In this document: one piece after another, positions 45,375-58,169 of the stretch
Layout of the letters: each line of letters opens with the position of its first letter
Position numbering within the stretch: position 1 is the first letter of the stretch
Source: Myrica gale
Lineage: Eukaryota > Streptophyta > Magnoliopsida > Fagales > Myricaceae
Assembly (NCBI GenBank): GCA_963930655.1
Contig: OZ005603.1
Coordinates: 13,663,001-13,727,000, forward strand
Reading direction: 5' to 3'
Length of the DNA: 64,000 nt
Position numbers and translations under genes: made by a program
The notes under the pieces: generated by a model
Told to the model about the DNA's origin: nothing
The model's input: only the letters and a program-made list of their open reading frames with translations
Databases searched by the model: none

Positions 45375-46749
45375 CAGTGGCGGATTCAGGATCTAATTTG
45401 AAGGGGTCGAACACATAAGGCGAAATGACAAAAAAAAAATTCCAACGTAATGTAAAAAGTGTCTTAGAGTTAAAATATCGAAAATTAAAGATTAAAAAGC
45501 ATTAAAAATTTTAAAATACACGTACATACTATTTGCTAAGACTGAAAGTGGCAATTAGATCCTACTAATTTGCATCTTATATATATATATATATAAGAAA
45601 ATAATAGTTTGAGCAGCAGAAACTCCACAAAAATTCAAGGGCATGAAAAATCCTAAACAAACAAAAACCAACTAAATAATTCATTCGGGACCCAAACATA
45701 TGAGTGAGTTTCTATTTATTTTCGAAAAAAATTAAAAAAAAAATAGAAATTTCTAGTTAGAAACCTCTATAGCCCTAAGATATCCAAACCAATTATGATT
45801 TGAAGGGAGAGAGAGAGAGAGAGATTATATTGTAGTATTTTATTATGAGTTGGTGAAAAATTTTGTTAGCAAACGCAACCTAAATAAATGAATTTTTCTA
45901 CTGAATTGTAGAGAGAGAATCTTGGATAGAGGGACATACGGAGATCCAACAATTTTCAAGTGTAAAATCTCGAGTATCCTGCAAAAATTGAAACCGTCAA
46001 AAATCTAAATAATGAGATTGAGAGAGAGCTGAGAGTCAAGGGGGATATACACTAGAATTTTCAGTATCAAGTACTACGAAAATAGTATGAACAAAAATAA
46101 CTGAGAAGTATTGCATTATAATTCCTATAATAGTATGGAGAATTTGTTGTTAACTATAAATTGCCCAAATTGTTCAATAAATTGTCAGTGTCCTATAGGC
46201 TACCATGGGATTTACCATCGTTAGTATTCACCTGCAAAGACATTAATTATGTTTGATCAAAGCACTAGTTGTCTCACAATGTCCAGTTAAGATGCAAATA
46301 TCAAATTGTCAAATTTTTCACTCCAAAGAAAATATACTTTTAAAACTGAAAGAAATAAGTAATAAAGGGCAGCATGTATAACTAAGATACACGTATACTG
46401 ATTTACAGGAAAAAAAAAACCCAAAAAGACTTGATTTCTCTAGAACCAAGTGGTCTAGGTCCACGTAGAAGGAGGTCCACATTTGCCAAGTAAAAACCAT
46501 CTGACGATTTCTCGAGCACCTTTAATCGGCCAAGGCTACTGGAAGTAGAGGCAATCAATACACATTTAAAACCAGACCCTACAAGCTTAAAACCAGGGTT
46601 GGCCTAGGCCTATGGGGATCGGGCTCCCATAGGCCCTTACAAACTTATAATAAAATAATAAAATAATTTTTTTTTACATGTAATAATTATTTTTGGCTGG
46701 TCCAATGGGGGGCGGCCGCCCAGGGCTGTAACCCCTGGATCCACCTCTG
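45375..46749 (+). mobile_element. hAT non-autonomous element, 1,375 bp copy
   Basis: Perfect 8-bp target duplication GTTGAAAT (45,367-45,374 and 46,750-46,757). Ends: CAGTGGCGGATTCAGG on the left and, on minus, CAGAGGTGGATCCAGGGG on the right. Nearly the whole length matches the inverted copy at 59,670-61,019. Around 45,800-45,890 this copy carries a 'gagagattatattgtagtatt...caaacgcaacctaaa' piece, an end of the Tourist-like MITE type, that the other copy lacks. No transposase frame. Confidence 0.92.
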
Positions 46750-46975
46750 GTTGAAATATATATATAAATATAGTAAATAGATTTGGCATGCAATATTGTG
46801 TGTCTTGAGACATGAATTGGACTTGTGGATCGTAGGCATCCACATCCACCGTGTTTATGGTCTCACATACTTCTATGTCGGATACATAACCAAGAACCAT
46901 ATGAGATACCTTGAATTGCTAGATCTTATGCCTCATGTATTCGCTATTTCATAATTAATTCATTTCTTTTACTTT

Positions 46976-47478
46976 GGTAAAATGTCATTGTTCACCCCAT
47001 AAATTTGCGACAATTGCATTTTTCGCCCCCTAAATTTAAAAACTGTGATTTACGTCCTATAATTATGAAACATTTGCAATGTTCATCCACAGTCAAAATT
47101 TCCGTTATAATTGACGGAATTCGACATTAAAATGACCAAAATAACCATCCAAGACAAATTTACTAATATTATTTTAAAAAATCATTAAAAATGATATTAA
47201 AAAAGGTAATATTTTTTAAATAAAACTATTGAAACTCTATTTCAGTAATCTATATATATTTTTAATTTATTTTCTCTAATATTTATTTATTTTTGAAAAT
47301 TGTCTTTGAGGGCATTTCGATCATTTTAATGTCGAATTCCGTCAAGTTTAACAGAAATTTTAACTGTGGACGAACATTACAAATGTTTCATACTTAGATG
47401 ACGTAAATAGTAATTTTGAAGTTAAGGGATTGCAAATGCAATTGACACATATTTATGGGCCGAACAATGACATTTCCA
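46976..47478. mobile_element. MULE-type MITE with about 180-bp TIRs
   Basis: The left end GGTAAAATGTCATTGTTCACC pairs with the right end, on minus GTGGAAATGTCATTGTTCGG; pairing goes on through 'aaatttgcgacaattgcattt', 'aacatttgcaatgttc' and 'ttgacggaattcgacattaaaat'. The core is AT-rich and shared with 7,073-7,443. The flanks are too T-rich to call a target duplication. Confidence 0.7.
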
Positions 47479-47940
47479 CTTTTTCTTTTTTGAAACATGT
47501 AAGCTTAATTTGATATGGAGTTTCTTATATTACCTCTCAATTTTCTAAGAAAACAAATGACATTGCTCGTATTAAGATACTCTTCAATTTATAACCCAAA
47601 TTGAACAGTCAAATTCGAATAGAGATGACACATTATGTGAATTATACAACATTCAACGATGTCCGTATTAATTATCAGGTAGTATAAACCCTACAACATT
47701 CATGCATATTGTGTCTTTCTTTTAACCATTCAATTAGATAGAAAATTAGAGAGAATCTCAACATCTAATAAACCGTTTAGATATTATATAAAATCTATTA
47801 AATTTCTTAAAATAAACATTTCAACAATGATGTGTAACTTGTCATAGAAGCAATAATAATCTATGACCTTGCCATATAGTATGGGATAGTTATTTTAAAA
47901 TGATTTGTCGTTTTCAACTATTGGAAAATAACAACTAGGT

Positions 47941-48189
47941 ACCATCAGGGGTGGTAGTTTAGTGGTCTTCAAGTTGTGCATAGGATCTAGGGTTTGTTTT
48001 CAATGAAAGTTCAAATCACAGTAGCCTCATTATGCTCTCGTGGTTCCCGCGCTATGTAGAATTATATGCTCTCGTAGTCCTTATGCTATATGAAATTCTC
48101 GAGTTTAAGTGGTGATGAGTTTCGGCCCGACTTCATGATGGTCCATTCCTTGAGGGTATTTTTTCAGACAAAAAAAAAAGAAGAAAGAA
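47941..48189 (+). mobile_element. SINE, second family
   Basis: The head GGGGTGGTAGTTTAGTGGTC (A-box-like) and AAGTTCAAATCAC (B-box-like) are followed by a body with 'gctctcgtagtcc'-type repeats and a 3' A-rich tail (aaaaaaaaaagaag). It is flanked by a 16-bp target duplication with one mismatch: GGAAAATAACAACTAG (47,923-47,938) and GGAAAATGACAACTAG (48,190-48,205). Confidence 0.8.
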
Positions 48190-48205
48190 GGAAAATGACA
48201 ACTAG

Positions 48206-50292
48206 CTAGGTATTTTTTATTTGCTCATAATTATATAAATCTTTGCCGTAGTATCAAGACGATAGAAAAAAGGAAATTAAAAAGTTCAACCAAGCACATA
48301 TATCTATACTTTTAAGATCTCTTCATTTAACAAATCAGTTGCTACCTCCATCTTTCTATATTTATTCGTATGATAGTTTTCTTCATAGTTTTCGTGTCTG
48401 CATTCCGCAAAGTTCGACGATCGATTGCTGACACATGGCATTAGGGACACGAGGATACCAAAGGGTTCAAGAAGAGAGGACCATGATTGGATTGATGATG
48501 ATTAATGAACAAATAAAAACTTTACAACATGCTTCTGTGTCTGTAAGTTCATGGAACTGTTTACTCCCTCTAGTTCAAGAACTCTTACATTCATAGACTT
48601 TCCAACTGATCACGTTAGAAGCGGGTTCACTCATGAGCAGCATGATCACATGAGCGACACAGATTATGTGCTTCTAGGCATTAAAAGAAAGCTAGTTGGC
48701 TAGCTAACCTTAATTTAAGACTCAAAGCTGAGCCATACTCCATGAAACATAATGGTATATTAGTCTTAATAGAAATGAAAATGATCACTTTTGCACGTAT
48801 AATTAAACATCAATTTAACAGGATGCGTATGATATTCATGAAAGCTTGGGCTCCTGTTTTGGATATATCCTTATAATTTCGAATCGCACTAGGATCAGAC
48901 TCGTAACTTATCTGGAATGAGGGATTGCGAGCTCTCCTTTCGTCCAAGTTTTTACCATGCAAGAACGGATCTATTATAACCTTGCCTCGACGGAGTCCTT
49001 GTCATAAAAGGGGAAAAAAAAGAGGCTATGTAGGTTTTGATCTTGGCCCGATGATCTCTATGAGTACGTACTATAGCTAGTATTGAGCAGACCCAAATAC
49101 TGTTTAGCATTTTTCTTCCATGTAGAAGATCATTGCAAGAAGACATCTATCGGAAGCATGGTCCATTAATGCAAAATAGTTCGTGATGCAAAGGATGTGG
49201 GTAAAGGGATATTCTGCATGCTTGCCAGATGTGGAGTGCTCACTAAGAATATGTTGGAGGGTGACTCATTTAACTCGTACACCAAAAGTCTCGCTACCCT
49301 CTCCCACTGGTAGGACTACTCATAAATGATTGATGCCAGAAATATGGTTTTTAGTGGGCTTCCAAAATGACCAAAACGACGGATCGACACGGTTGGGAGA
49401 CTCACTAATTTGCCACCTGTTTAGCCAATAACGGTAGAGCAAGGGTGATATTACAGACACATACCTACCTGGGTATACAGGATCATGATATAATGTTATG
49501 AGATTTGTTCATTCGCCAACTATCCCAAAGCTTATCACGTGCGAGATCAGAATGTATGTGGATCTACCTATTAGGCAAGAAATTTGAGATTTTAAATAAA
49601 AAGCAGAATAGAGGCAAAATTTGACATTTTAATTTGGGAATAGAGTAAGGGTTTAAACTTAGGACCAATTATTTTAGAAGCTTATGATATGATGGAAAGA
49701 GGTGGATTTATTTTTAAAAATTATATTCTTGTTATTTTGAATGTAATATTCTTTCTTCTTGATAACATGCTGAGAAGGTTTCGAAAGATGAAAGAGGTCT
49801 GATAACATACTTATATCATTTCTAATGATATATGCAATATAATAAAAATAATAGTTGAAAGTACAAGATCTTGCCAAATGTTTCAAGGTATTTCTTAACG
49901 TCTGTTTCTGTTTTCAATTGTTTTGATGTAGTGCGACCTAATTTGGTTGCTGGAAATCCTTACATGTTCTACCTAAGTACTTTTGAAACCTTCATTAATA
50001 GAAGATCTTTGCCATTTCGTATGGGAAAGAGGAGAGAAAATAACAGATTAGCCTAACATGTCAAATCTTTGTTTGTTAAACTTTTCGCATTTCCCCAAAG
50101 GGAAAAGGTATTGAGCTTAAAAGCTTCGACAAATTTATCTATTACAAGAAATCCTCAAATCTCAATGTTGATTATGTTTTTCTTTGGTCACAAAATATGA
50201 AAGCTTAATCATGTCTCATAGGACATTATGATTTATGGTAGACTTTTGTTTTTGTTTCTTAATCTACGAATACGTAGCTCCAACTTAAATAT
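48206..50292. other. Intergenic, nothing recognised
   Basis: No reading frame longer than about 70 codons and no repeat boundary that I can define. Confidence 0.4.
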
Positions 50293-50560
50293 AGGGTGAT
50301 GTTCGTTTTGAGAAAAAATGTAGGATTTTAGAGAAGTTGTGAATTTTTATGTTGAATAGTGTTTTATCAAATAATATAGGTGTTGTTTGAGTGTGGAAAT
50401 TTTAGGTATTTAGATTTGTGAAATATTATTATTTGTGAAAAGGTAAAGATATTTTATAAAATTGGTGAAAAAATGAAAAATAGAAGATTTTTAATAAATA
50501 TTATAAAAATAAAAAATTATTTGATAAATTTTTTAATATTAACACTAAATAATTGGTTCA
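50293..50560. mobile_element. Two abutting MITE relics
   Basis: 50,293-50,367 is the minus-strand end of the 'GGGTATGTTCGTTTT' family (GGGTGATGTTCGTTTTGAG to 'aatagtgttttatc'). It is cut by a second MITE (50,368-about 50,560) starting GGTGTTGTTTGAGTGTGG, which closely matches 53,026-53,195. Confidence 0.5.
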
Positions 50561-51640
50561 TGTTCAGTAAATTTTAAAATTATAAAGAATCTTATAAAAA
50601 TAAATGAGCGGAACGTGTCAAAACTAAAAATAGCAGTGGCATGATAGCTAGAGTAAATTTGCTAAAAAATAGCGAGAGTAAATAATTCTAATCCTACGGC
50701 TAGAAAGAATGAACCGATGTAAATGTGGGGATCTTTAGGGGCAAGATTTAAGCTGTTCTGTTAATTCCAATCCTACGGCTAAGAATAAATTTGAGAGGAA
50801 AAAGAAAGAAAGAAAGAAAGGAAAGTATTGCGGAACGAGCGGTGTGTGGGGGAGTGGGGAGAAAAACGACGAATCCCCCAAGCATTGGCCGAGGAAAGGG
50901 TGGGTCCCACCGGGTAATGATGGGACGTGACGCGACAACTGTTTTCCTTATCTCTATTCGTCGCTGTCAATTCGTACGGTAGAGAAACGGCATACGCAAT
51001 CAAATATCCCACGCGCCCAAATTATAATAAAAGAGGCGGGCGGGCAAGAAGTGTAATTTTTGCAACTTGACATCGATAACGGGGTCAATAATAAAGTGGA
51101 TAATATGTCCTTTTCTTCCTCAATCTCTGCCCATCGGTTCATTTTCTACTTTTCTATCTCTATTTTAATTATTTATTTATTTATTTTCTAATACTGCTTC
51201 GCAAATAAAAAATAAGAAACATATCTACTAATGTTAATAGAAAAATTATGACATAGGATGTAAATTTTAAAGTAATTAATTATTTGAAGTATAATATAAA
51301 AAATTAATAATTTAAAATTTAAATTACAACGTATATACTTATTAAAAGATACAGAATGTAGTGGTCACTTCTTTCATTTATTTTTGTTATCTAATGACAT
51401 TATTTTTCAACTATATGAGCAAAATTACTTTCCCTTGATTTCGTATATAAAAGGAATGTGCATAGACTGAGGGTTCTGATCACTTTCCTGAATAGAAAAA
51501 ATTAATAATAAAAGAACAGCCGAGAAATGAACAGAACTCTACTCGTGGAAAATGAAAAGACAAGGAGCGAATTTCAACCAGCAGCCATCATCTGCGAACA
51601 AATCTTCCACTCACCTTTTTCCGTGTAAGAGGGATGTAAA
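50561..51640. other. Intergenic with AAAG microsatellite
   Basis: Contains an (AAAG)n stretch near 50,798-50,822 and otherwise AT-rich, unassigned DNA. Confidence 0.35.
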
Positions 51641-51649
51641 CGTCAGTTG

Positions 51650-51975
51650 ATTGTACGTTTGGCTAATGATTTTTAAAGCGGTTTTTTATTTTAAAAATAT
51701 TTTTCAATCGATTAAAAAACATTTCAATCTTCACTCAAAAGTTTTATCAGATAATTCCCTTCAATTTTTAAAAAATTTATAAAAACTCCCTCCACAGAAA
51801 ACTTCTATCAAAACATATATTTTTACTCTCGCAAATAAATTTCAAAAATTTTATCTTTTCAACCATCAGTCATGTGTGCCTCATCACTTTCAAATAATTA
51901 AAAAATTATATCTCAAATATTTTTCCTAATCATTCCAAAAAAATACGTTTTCAAAACTAAACAAACATGATATCA
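51650..51975. mobile_element. MITE candidate
   Basis: The left TGTACGTTTGGCTAATGATT and, on minus, the right ATCATGTTTGTTTAGTTTTG are an imperfect inverted pair around AT-rich non-coding sequence. Target duplication not resolved. Confidence 0.4.
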
Positions 51976-52024
51976 ATTTCCAAAACAAAAGCCGTACTCC
52001 CGATGTCAAGGTAGTTGGCCACAC

Positions 52025-52978
52025 TTAAAAAAGAAAGAAAAAGTAATCGATCACACAAAGAAGAATGTGTTCTAAAGAGAGAGACTCTGCTTTCTCTTTA
52101 ATACACCCCAAACCCTAAGCGCTAACATCTTCCTTTTCTCCTATCTCCGGTTGCGAGAGGAGCCCCGACACCCTCCTTAGTGCATCTTCTCTTTTCTTTT
52201 TCTTTTTTTTTTAATTTTTGCTTGAAGATTTGGAAGCTATATCTCGGCATTTTGGCTCATCCCCGGAGGCCACGCACTAGCCCACCATCACCAGCTCCTC
52301 TGCCCAATCCCTTATGCACAGTCTCATCCCCGAAAGCCACGCGCCGCCGCACAAGCCTCAAGCGCTAGTTCTTTTTTCTCCTTCCACGGGTTGTTCTGGC
52401 GATCTTTGGAGCCATCGCCCTTATTTTTGGCATTCAGATCTAGCTATTTATGCTTCATTACTAGTCGCGCGTGGCTTTCAAGGACAGCGCGTGCCACCCA
52501 CGCGACGCCTTGCTTTGGTGGTCTCTGGCCTTTCTTCGACCTCTTCTGGTCTTTGAGAGCGTTTGTTTTCGTTTTTCTGTGCTATTACTTTGTTTTGGCC
52601 CGTTGGTGGACTTGTATATGACTCTTTCGTTGTTGCGGCCACGAAGGGCATTTCCACCCACTTGTTGGCTTTTCTAGCCTTTTATGGCCTTGCCGGCCTC
52701 CTTGTGGGCAACGTTGCGTTTGTTTGAGCTGCCTCTCTATCCTTGTTCAGTGACTAGCACTCAAATGGTTTTGGTAGTTGTCGTCTATCGTTTCCTGCGC
52801 ATCATTCGCTCTTTCTGCCCGACATGAAGGATTATGTGGTTTATCGACCCTTGTTTGGTCCCACTGGTTCTTTTTGCAGCTTAGTTTGCTTGAATCTTTA
52901 GTTTTCAGTTTTTTATTGTAACTTGTTCTAAGAATTCAATATGGAATATTAGTCTATCGACATTATTTAGAAAAAAAG
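52025..52978 (+). mobile_element. Poly-A-tailed retroposon candidate
   Basis: A GC-rich 5' half changes to a T-rich 3' half that ends 'gacattatttag' plus a run of about seven A. The flanks AGTTGGCCACAC (52,013-52,024) and AGTCGGCCACAT (52,979-52,990) look like a 12-bp target duplication with two transitions. No tRNA-like boxes are seen and no reverse transcriptase, so this may be a LINE-derived non-autonomous element or a processed transcript. Overlapping frames at 52,180-52,677 have no known domain. Confidence 0.5.
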
Positions 52979-53025
52979 AGTCGGCCACATCACATGCGAC
53001 CAGGGTTTCGTGTTAGAAAGATAAG

Positions 53026-53195
53026 GGTGTTGTTTGAGTGTGAAAATTTTGGGTATTTAGGTTTGTGAAATATTATTGTTTGTAAAAAAATAAAGATATT
53101 TTATGGGAGTTGGTGAAAAAGTGAAGAGAGAGAAGATTTTTAATAAATATAATAAGTTTTTTGATAAATTTTTTAATTTTAACCCAAATAATTGG
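53026..53195. mobile_element. Small MITE relic
   Basis: Close relative of about 50,368-50,560: GTGTTGTTTGAGTGTG, then 'gtatttag', 'gtgaaatattatt', 'ttggtgaaaaa', 'gatttttaataaatat', 'ttgataaattttttaat'. Ends partly resolved. Confidence 0.5.
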
Positions 53196-54308
53196 GGAGA
53201 TCAGGAGGTGTATGATCTGAAGTCTCTCGTTTTCAAACCCCGACGAATTTAACGTCTCGGCCACCAGTTTTGGTGAAGATCCGAAAGCTTGCGGCTGATA
53301 AACAAGCATGGTGCATATCAACTCCTATGGTTGATGCATCCACAACGAGTGGCCTAGTGTTAAGGCAATTTATATTATTTATAGAAAGAGTAAAGAACGC
53401 ATCTATAATTTGATAATTAAGAGTGTTCAATAATTCCGATCATCATTTTTGGTATCGGAATTCTGGTTTTGTATCCGGTCTATACTAGAATTGGCATGGG
53501 ATTTACCCCATTTTCTGAACTGGAACCCAATAAGAAATTTCAGCGAGAATACCAGAGTTTCTATTTATTTATTTTATTTACTTGGCTCATGTGATTTGTA
53601 TGATATAATTATTTATGTATGTTCTTAATGCTTCATCATTTGAGTTTAGACTTTTGTAGTAGTAGTAATTATTTATATTTTGTTAGACAAATTAAAATGG
53701 CCATAGAACCAATTAGATTTTTAGTCTTGTTATTTCACATAGAAACATAAAATAATGCTGTATTAATAATCAAATGATTAATTTTTGATAAGTACAACAC
53801 ACTAAAAAAAGAAAAAAAAGGCTTAAATAGAACTCATAAGCCTAATTTGACATAAAAATGCACCAAATTTGACTCCAAAATACCTAAAATGATTTTTGGT
53901 ATACAAAAATTGTTCCAAAATAATCCACACATCAATACCATAATTTTCGATTTTCAATTCCACCCAATTTCGATATTTACCGGAATAGAAACAGAATCAA
54001 AATATGAAATCCCATAAGTACCAGAACTGAAATTGCCTATTCCGGATATGTCCACACTTATTGATAACCTTAATTAATTCCCAGTGAAGTTATGTCTACC
54101 TCAACCCAATTGGATTGGTGTAATCCTCATGAAAACCCGCGTTGATTAGGCTCTATTAATCAACTTTGGTCTTTGCGGGAGCATAGGACAATTAGGTATG
54201 GTTAGGAATCGCAGCTGAAAACCAAAAGGTGATAAGTTGAGGACAATGTAGTACTGTCGTTTTGTAGTATCTTTTTGTGGGTTTTGGGGGATCAATATAA
54301 AGAGACCT
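53196..54308. other. Intergenic, nothing recognised
   Basis: AT-rich. The phrase 'ggagatcaggaggtgtatgatc' and following bases (53,195-53,350) are weakly structured. No gene. Confidence 0.35.
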
Positions 54309-54605
54309 GGGTTATGTTGGTTTTTAAAAAAGTTTCATGATTCAAATACATTCATAAATTATCACCGAACATATTTAGGATTCAAACACAAATATCAATA
54401 TATTTTACACAATCTTCAACAACTTTTTACTTTTTTATTCAACTTAAATTTTCTTTTTCTATATTTTTTCACATAACTCTAATATTTTTTTTAAAACAAT
54501 TATATCAAATCATTTCTCTCCGCTTCACGCAAACATCAATAAAATATTATTCAACATAAATATTCATAACTTTTTTAAAATTTTATATTTTTACGCAAAC
54601 CGAAT
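54309..54605 (+). mobile_element. MITE, family 'GGGTATGTTCGTTTT', older copy
   Basis: Collinear with 7,552-7,859 over its whole length (GGGTTATGTTGGTTTTT start, 'caccgaacatatt', 'ttttacacaatcttcaacaact', 'ttcaacataaatattca' end) but clearly more diverged. Confidence 0.6.
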
Positions 54606-55740
54606 ATATCTCTTTGGTGCCGAGAAATATACATTGTCATCGGTGAATAGTGTATTTGGTGCCTAGCTGTATCAAATAGAACCAATTAGAGTTAGAAAGA
54701 GAGTGTACTATTAATGTGACTAATACATATATATATTCAGCCCTCTCGCTTCCACGATATTCTGGCAGAAAAACTGGGAAAACTTTTGACTATAGTGAGC
54801 AGCTTGGGGCAAAGGACAATGGGTCATGAGGACAGAAATTAAGATCCTGAACACAATAGATAAATAAGTACGTATAGATACAGCGTAGAAAAAAAAAACA
54901 CATAAAGAAACAAAAAAAACATTTAATTCTACTGGTCTCGTGCCTATGTAGGAACGAGGATTGAAACATGAACACAGGAAGAAGCTAATCAACCACCGGT
55001 TGGCTGCAATGCTTGAAATGAAACAAGTGACACAAGTCAAGGACTTAACTTAAAAGACCACGGGTAGACAGGAAGATTAGAGAACGAATAGCAACAAAAA
55101 AAAAACGAATAGCAACCAATCGGCACTAGAAGTACCATTGTCTATTGTCTAATCTACTGGATTAAATCAACTACTAGCTACCTAGCTAGCTAGCTACCCA
55201 TCGTTTAGTCTTTTCCTTTCCCTGAGCGAATCCCACTATGGCCATCTACTTGGTCCCCAGCGTCCTCGCAATAACGCGGGTACGAGAAAATCTTATCAAG
55301 ATTATCATAACGAGCAAACCAAAAAGAGAAAAAGAAAACCACCGACCCATGTGGTCGAAGGCTAGACCAACTAATCAATCAAGATCTAAACCACATACCC
55401 ACTCGATCGATCCAGGATCGTACAAAGTATCTGAACTTATTAGATCCTGTTATTCTAAGCTGCTCAAATCATTTTTCTAGGAGACGAAAACAAAAGACTC
55501 GAAGATGATATATGGAGCTTCAATGGGACCCTTGAGTTCACTACATGACCTGTTTTTTTATGGGCCAAGGTTACAGATTCCAACTCACAAGAATATCATA
55601 ACCCAACAACTAGTGGGTCCTTACCACAATAATTGATGATAAATTTATAGATACCATCCTTTTTTATTATTTTTCTGCTTCCAAATCTATATGGGTTTGA
55701 AGCTACATTATTTCAGTACATCTACTGTCCTGTCAGGTGC
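54606..55740. other. Intergenic, nothing recognised
   Basis: Short frames (54,720-55,040 minus; 55,238-55,480 plus) have no known domain. A run of 'gctagctagctacc' near 55,180-55,200 is a simple repeat. Confidence 0.35.
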
Positions 55741-55754
55741 ATCAAACATGACAT

Positions 55755-56027
55755 GTTTTTTGGGTGACGAGGGAAATCCGGGCACCCAACCACGTGCACC
55801 GAGTTCGGACGAACCTGACTCAATATACGCACGATGTGGGCTTAATGCCACGGCAAATCTCGAGTCGTGCAGCCCTCCCAAACAACACATGTCAGTTAAG
55901 TCCAGCTTGGCTGAGGGAGTGTCCCTAAAGAGTTGTTTGCACCTGAGAGGATTCGAACTTGAAACTTCAGGTGGAGCAAACTCCTAGGTTCCAAGCCTTC
56001 ACCACTCAGGCCAACCCATCGGAGTTA
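55755..56027 (-). mobile_element. SINE family S1, copy b
   Basis: Same layout as copy a: on minus GGCCTGAGTGGTGAAGGCTT near the head, a B box TTCGAATCCTCTCAGGTG, a shared body and an end '...CCCGGATTTCCC'. The flanks AAACATGACAT (55,744-55,754) and AAATATGACAT (56,028-56,038) form an 11-bp target duplication with one mismatch. Confidence 0.87.
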
Positions 56028-56038
56028 AAATATGACAT

Positions 56039-56865
56039 TTATATTGAGGGTTGGATTGAATCATAAAGTTGGATAACAAAATTTTGTATTTCCGTTTGGT
56101 AGAACAACCTGCGACAGTAACAGCAGCAGGAAAGCCGTTCTTTCTCTCTTCCCAGGCGGTTTGCTGGACTACTGCACGGCTTACAGTACTCTTCCATGGA
56201 ATTTTCTTTCGCCCACTATTTACGAGCAGGAACATGCAGAAGCCAAGTGCCTTTGTGCTCAGACTTTCATAGTTTCATGTATGTTCGATAGCTGACAAAC
56301 TCTGAAACAATCAGTTTTCTGTAATAAATAAGTATCCAAAGTTCAAGCAACTTTTGTTGTTTCGCAACTTCCTAAATTGAAAATTAACGTAATCTATCAC
56401 TACTGGAACTTCCTGTCGAGCTAGGAGACTTCATAGCCCACAGTACGCTAAATGAAAACAACCGAAAAGCCAAGACCGACGTACACTTCACAACTCGACA
56501 CGCAGATGAAAAAACCCAGGGCATTCGTTTTGGCAGAATCGGTAGAATTCGCATTCAATTTAAAATACTATCGCCGAACATGTTTTCTAGGATTTGCCAT
56601 GTCACGGGTACAACGAATAAGGTATCCACAGCTGCATGTCACGGGGTACAGCGTCAGACGTCAGGCTTCAGGCCATTTCCCCTGCCATACCTGACGCTTC
56701 TTTCATGGCCTGACGCACTGACATACCTGCAGCGGACTTCGTCTCCACTTTTCTTTTTGCTGCTCGTCACGTGGATCAGCTTCTTGCCTTATTATCTTCT
56801 TCTTTCTTTTTATTTTTTATTTTATTTATTTTTTTAACCGTATTAGTCAAACTTTTTGTCGTTTT
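56039..56865. other. Intergenic, nothing recognised
   Basis: Several open frames of 60-85 codons with no recognised domain. It contains repeated 'cctgacgc'/'gcgtcagacgtcaggc' phrases at 56,650-56,720. Confidence 0.35.
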
Positions 56866-56869
56866 CTTC

Positions 56870-57128
56870 TTTTTTTAATAAAATCAAATATTTATGTTAT
56901 AATAAAAAATAAATTCGAATTTATAATAAATATTATAAAAAATATTATTTTACATTTTATCTTCTTCACTCATTCCAATAAACATAATCTACAAACAAAC
57001 TTAAAAAAACATCATTACTTTTTTACACCTCACCAACTATTACACAAATACCAATACTCCTTCAATCTCACCTAAAATTTCTCAAAACAATCAGAATTCT
57101 ACAAATATTCTGAAAACGAACATAACCC
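56870..57128 (-). mobile_element. MITE relic, 'GGGTATGTTCGTTTT' type
   Basis: On minus the end reads GGGTTATGTTCGTTTTCAG, with AT-rich non-coding sequence behind it that loosely matches the family. The other end is not clear. Confidence 0.45.
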
Positions 57129-57883
57129 TGCTAACTACTTTTGTCTCACAAGACCAGCTACCCCTCCTAAACCTAACGCTGCTCCTGCCAGACACGGTCT
57201 CTGTGGGATAACACCAACCAGTTAGCTATTACGCTCATGATGCATTGGGTCGAACACTAATCAAAATGAGAATAAATTAATATTAGGATGCTCGGCAGTT
57301 GTTTTCCTCCTCATTCAGAAGCAGAGTTTGGGATTCTTCTCTGAAAATATTCTTCTGAGGCGAAGTTATCCTTTTTCTTTAATGTTTTGTAAAAGCAAGC
57401 AATAATTATTACAAATAGATGAATAAATGCTACGAACAAAGAAGATGGGAATCACTCCAAATCTTGTAAAGTTTGAATAAAAGGCCTACACAGGGATTAT
57501 CATGAAGGTTGCCAAGAAAAGCAAAAAACTAACAAAGCTTGGATAGTTATTAGGGAGTTCTAATCAAAAGTCTTTTTCTTAAAGAATAAATAAGAGGTTA
57601 ATTGACGGTGGCATGGCCTCGACATGCTTCATGTGTATACATCGAGGCAGTCTCCCTTTATTGGTCAATTCTAAGGAGTTTGATTAAAAAAAGAAAAGAA
57701 AATCTGAATTCATCTCGTCAGATCTCGAGGTCGTTTAAAAATCTATTGCACACAAATCGTGAACAATTAAAAGGAACCAAAAAAAAAAAGAAATTGACTT
57801 CCCATAGGGTAGAAAAGTCCGAATATCAAAGAAAATTGGTCAAAATAATAATCTCTTTTTTCAAGAAAGTCGGCTAAGATAAT
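57129..57883. other. Intergenic, nothing recognised
   Basis: No gene and no defined repeat. Open frame 57,602-57,877 is Lys-rich and not recognised. Confidence 0.35.
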
Positions 57884-57893
57884 CCCTCCATTC

Positions 57894-58159
57894 AACTCAA
57901 GGGTTGGCCTGTGAAGGTTTGGGACCTAAAAGTCTGGTCTCTTCTAATCTTAAGTTCGAATTCTTTCAGTTGCAAATAATTTTTTGGAATTATTTTTTCA
58001 ACGAAATTGGACTTAACTGACATGTGTGGTTTGAGAGGGTTGCACGGTCCGGAATTTACAATAACGTTAAGTCCACCTCGTACATATACTGGATCAGATT
58101 CGTCTAAACTTATTGCACGTGATTGGGTACCCGAATTTCTCTCGTCACTTAAAAAAAAG
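57894..58159 (+). mobile_element. SINE family S1, copy c
   Basis: Third member, on plus: 'gggttggcctgtgaaggttt' head (A box slightly damaged), 'aagttcgaattctttcag' B box, a body matching copies a and b in reverse, and an end 'acccgaatttctctcgtcactt' plus A8. A perfect 10-bp target duplication CCCTCCATTC is at 57,884-57,893 and 58,160-58,169. More diverged than copies a and b. Confidence 0.88.
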
Positions 58160-58169
58160 CCCTCCATTC

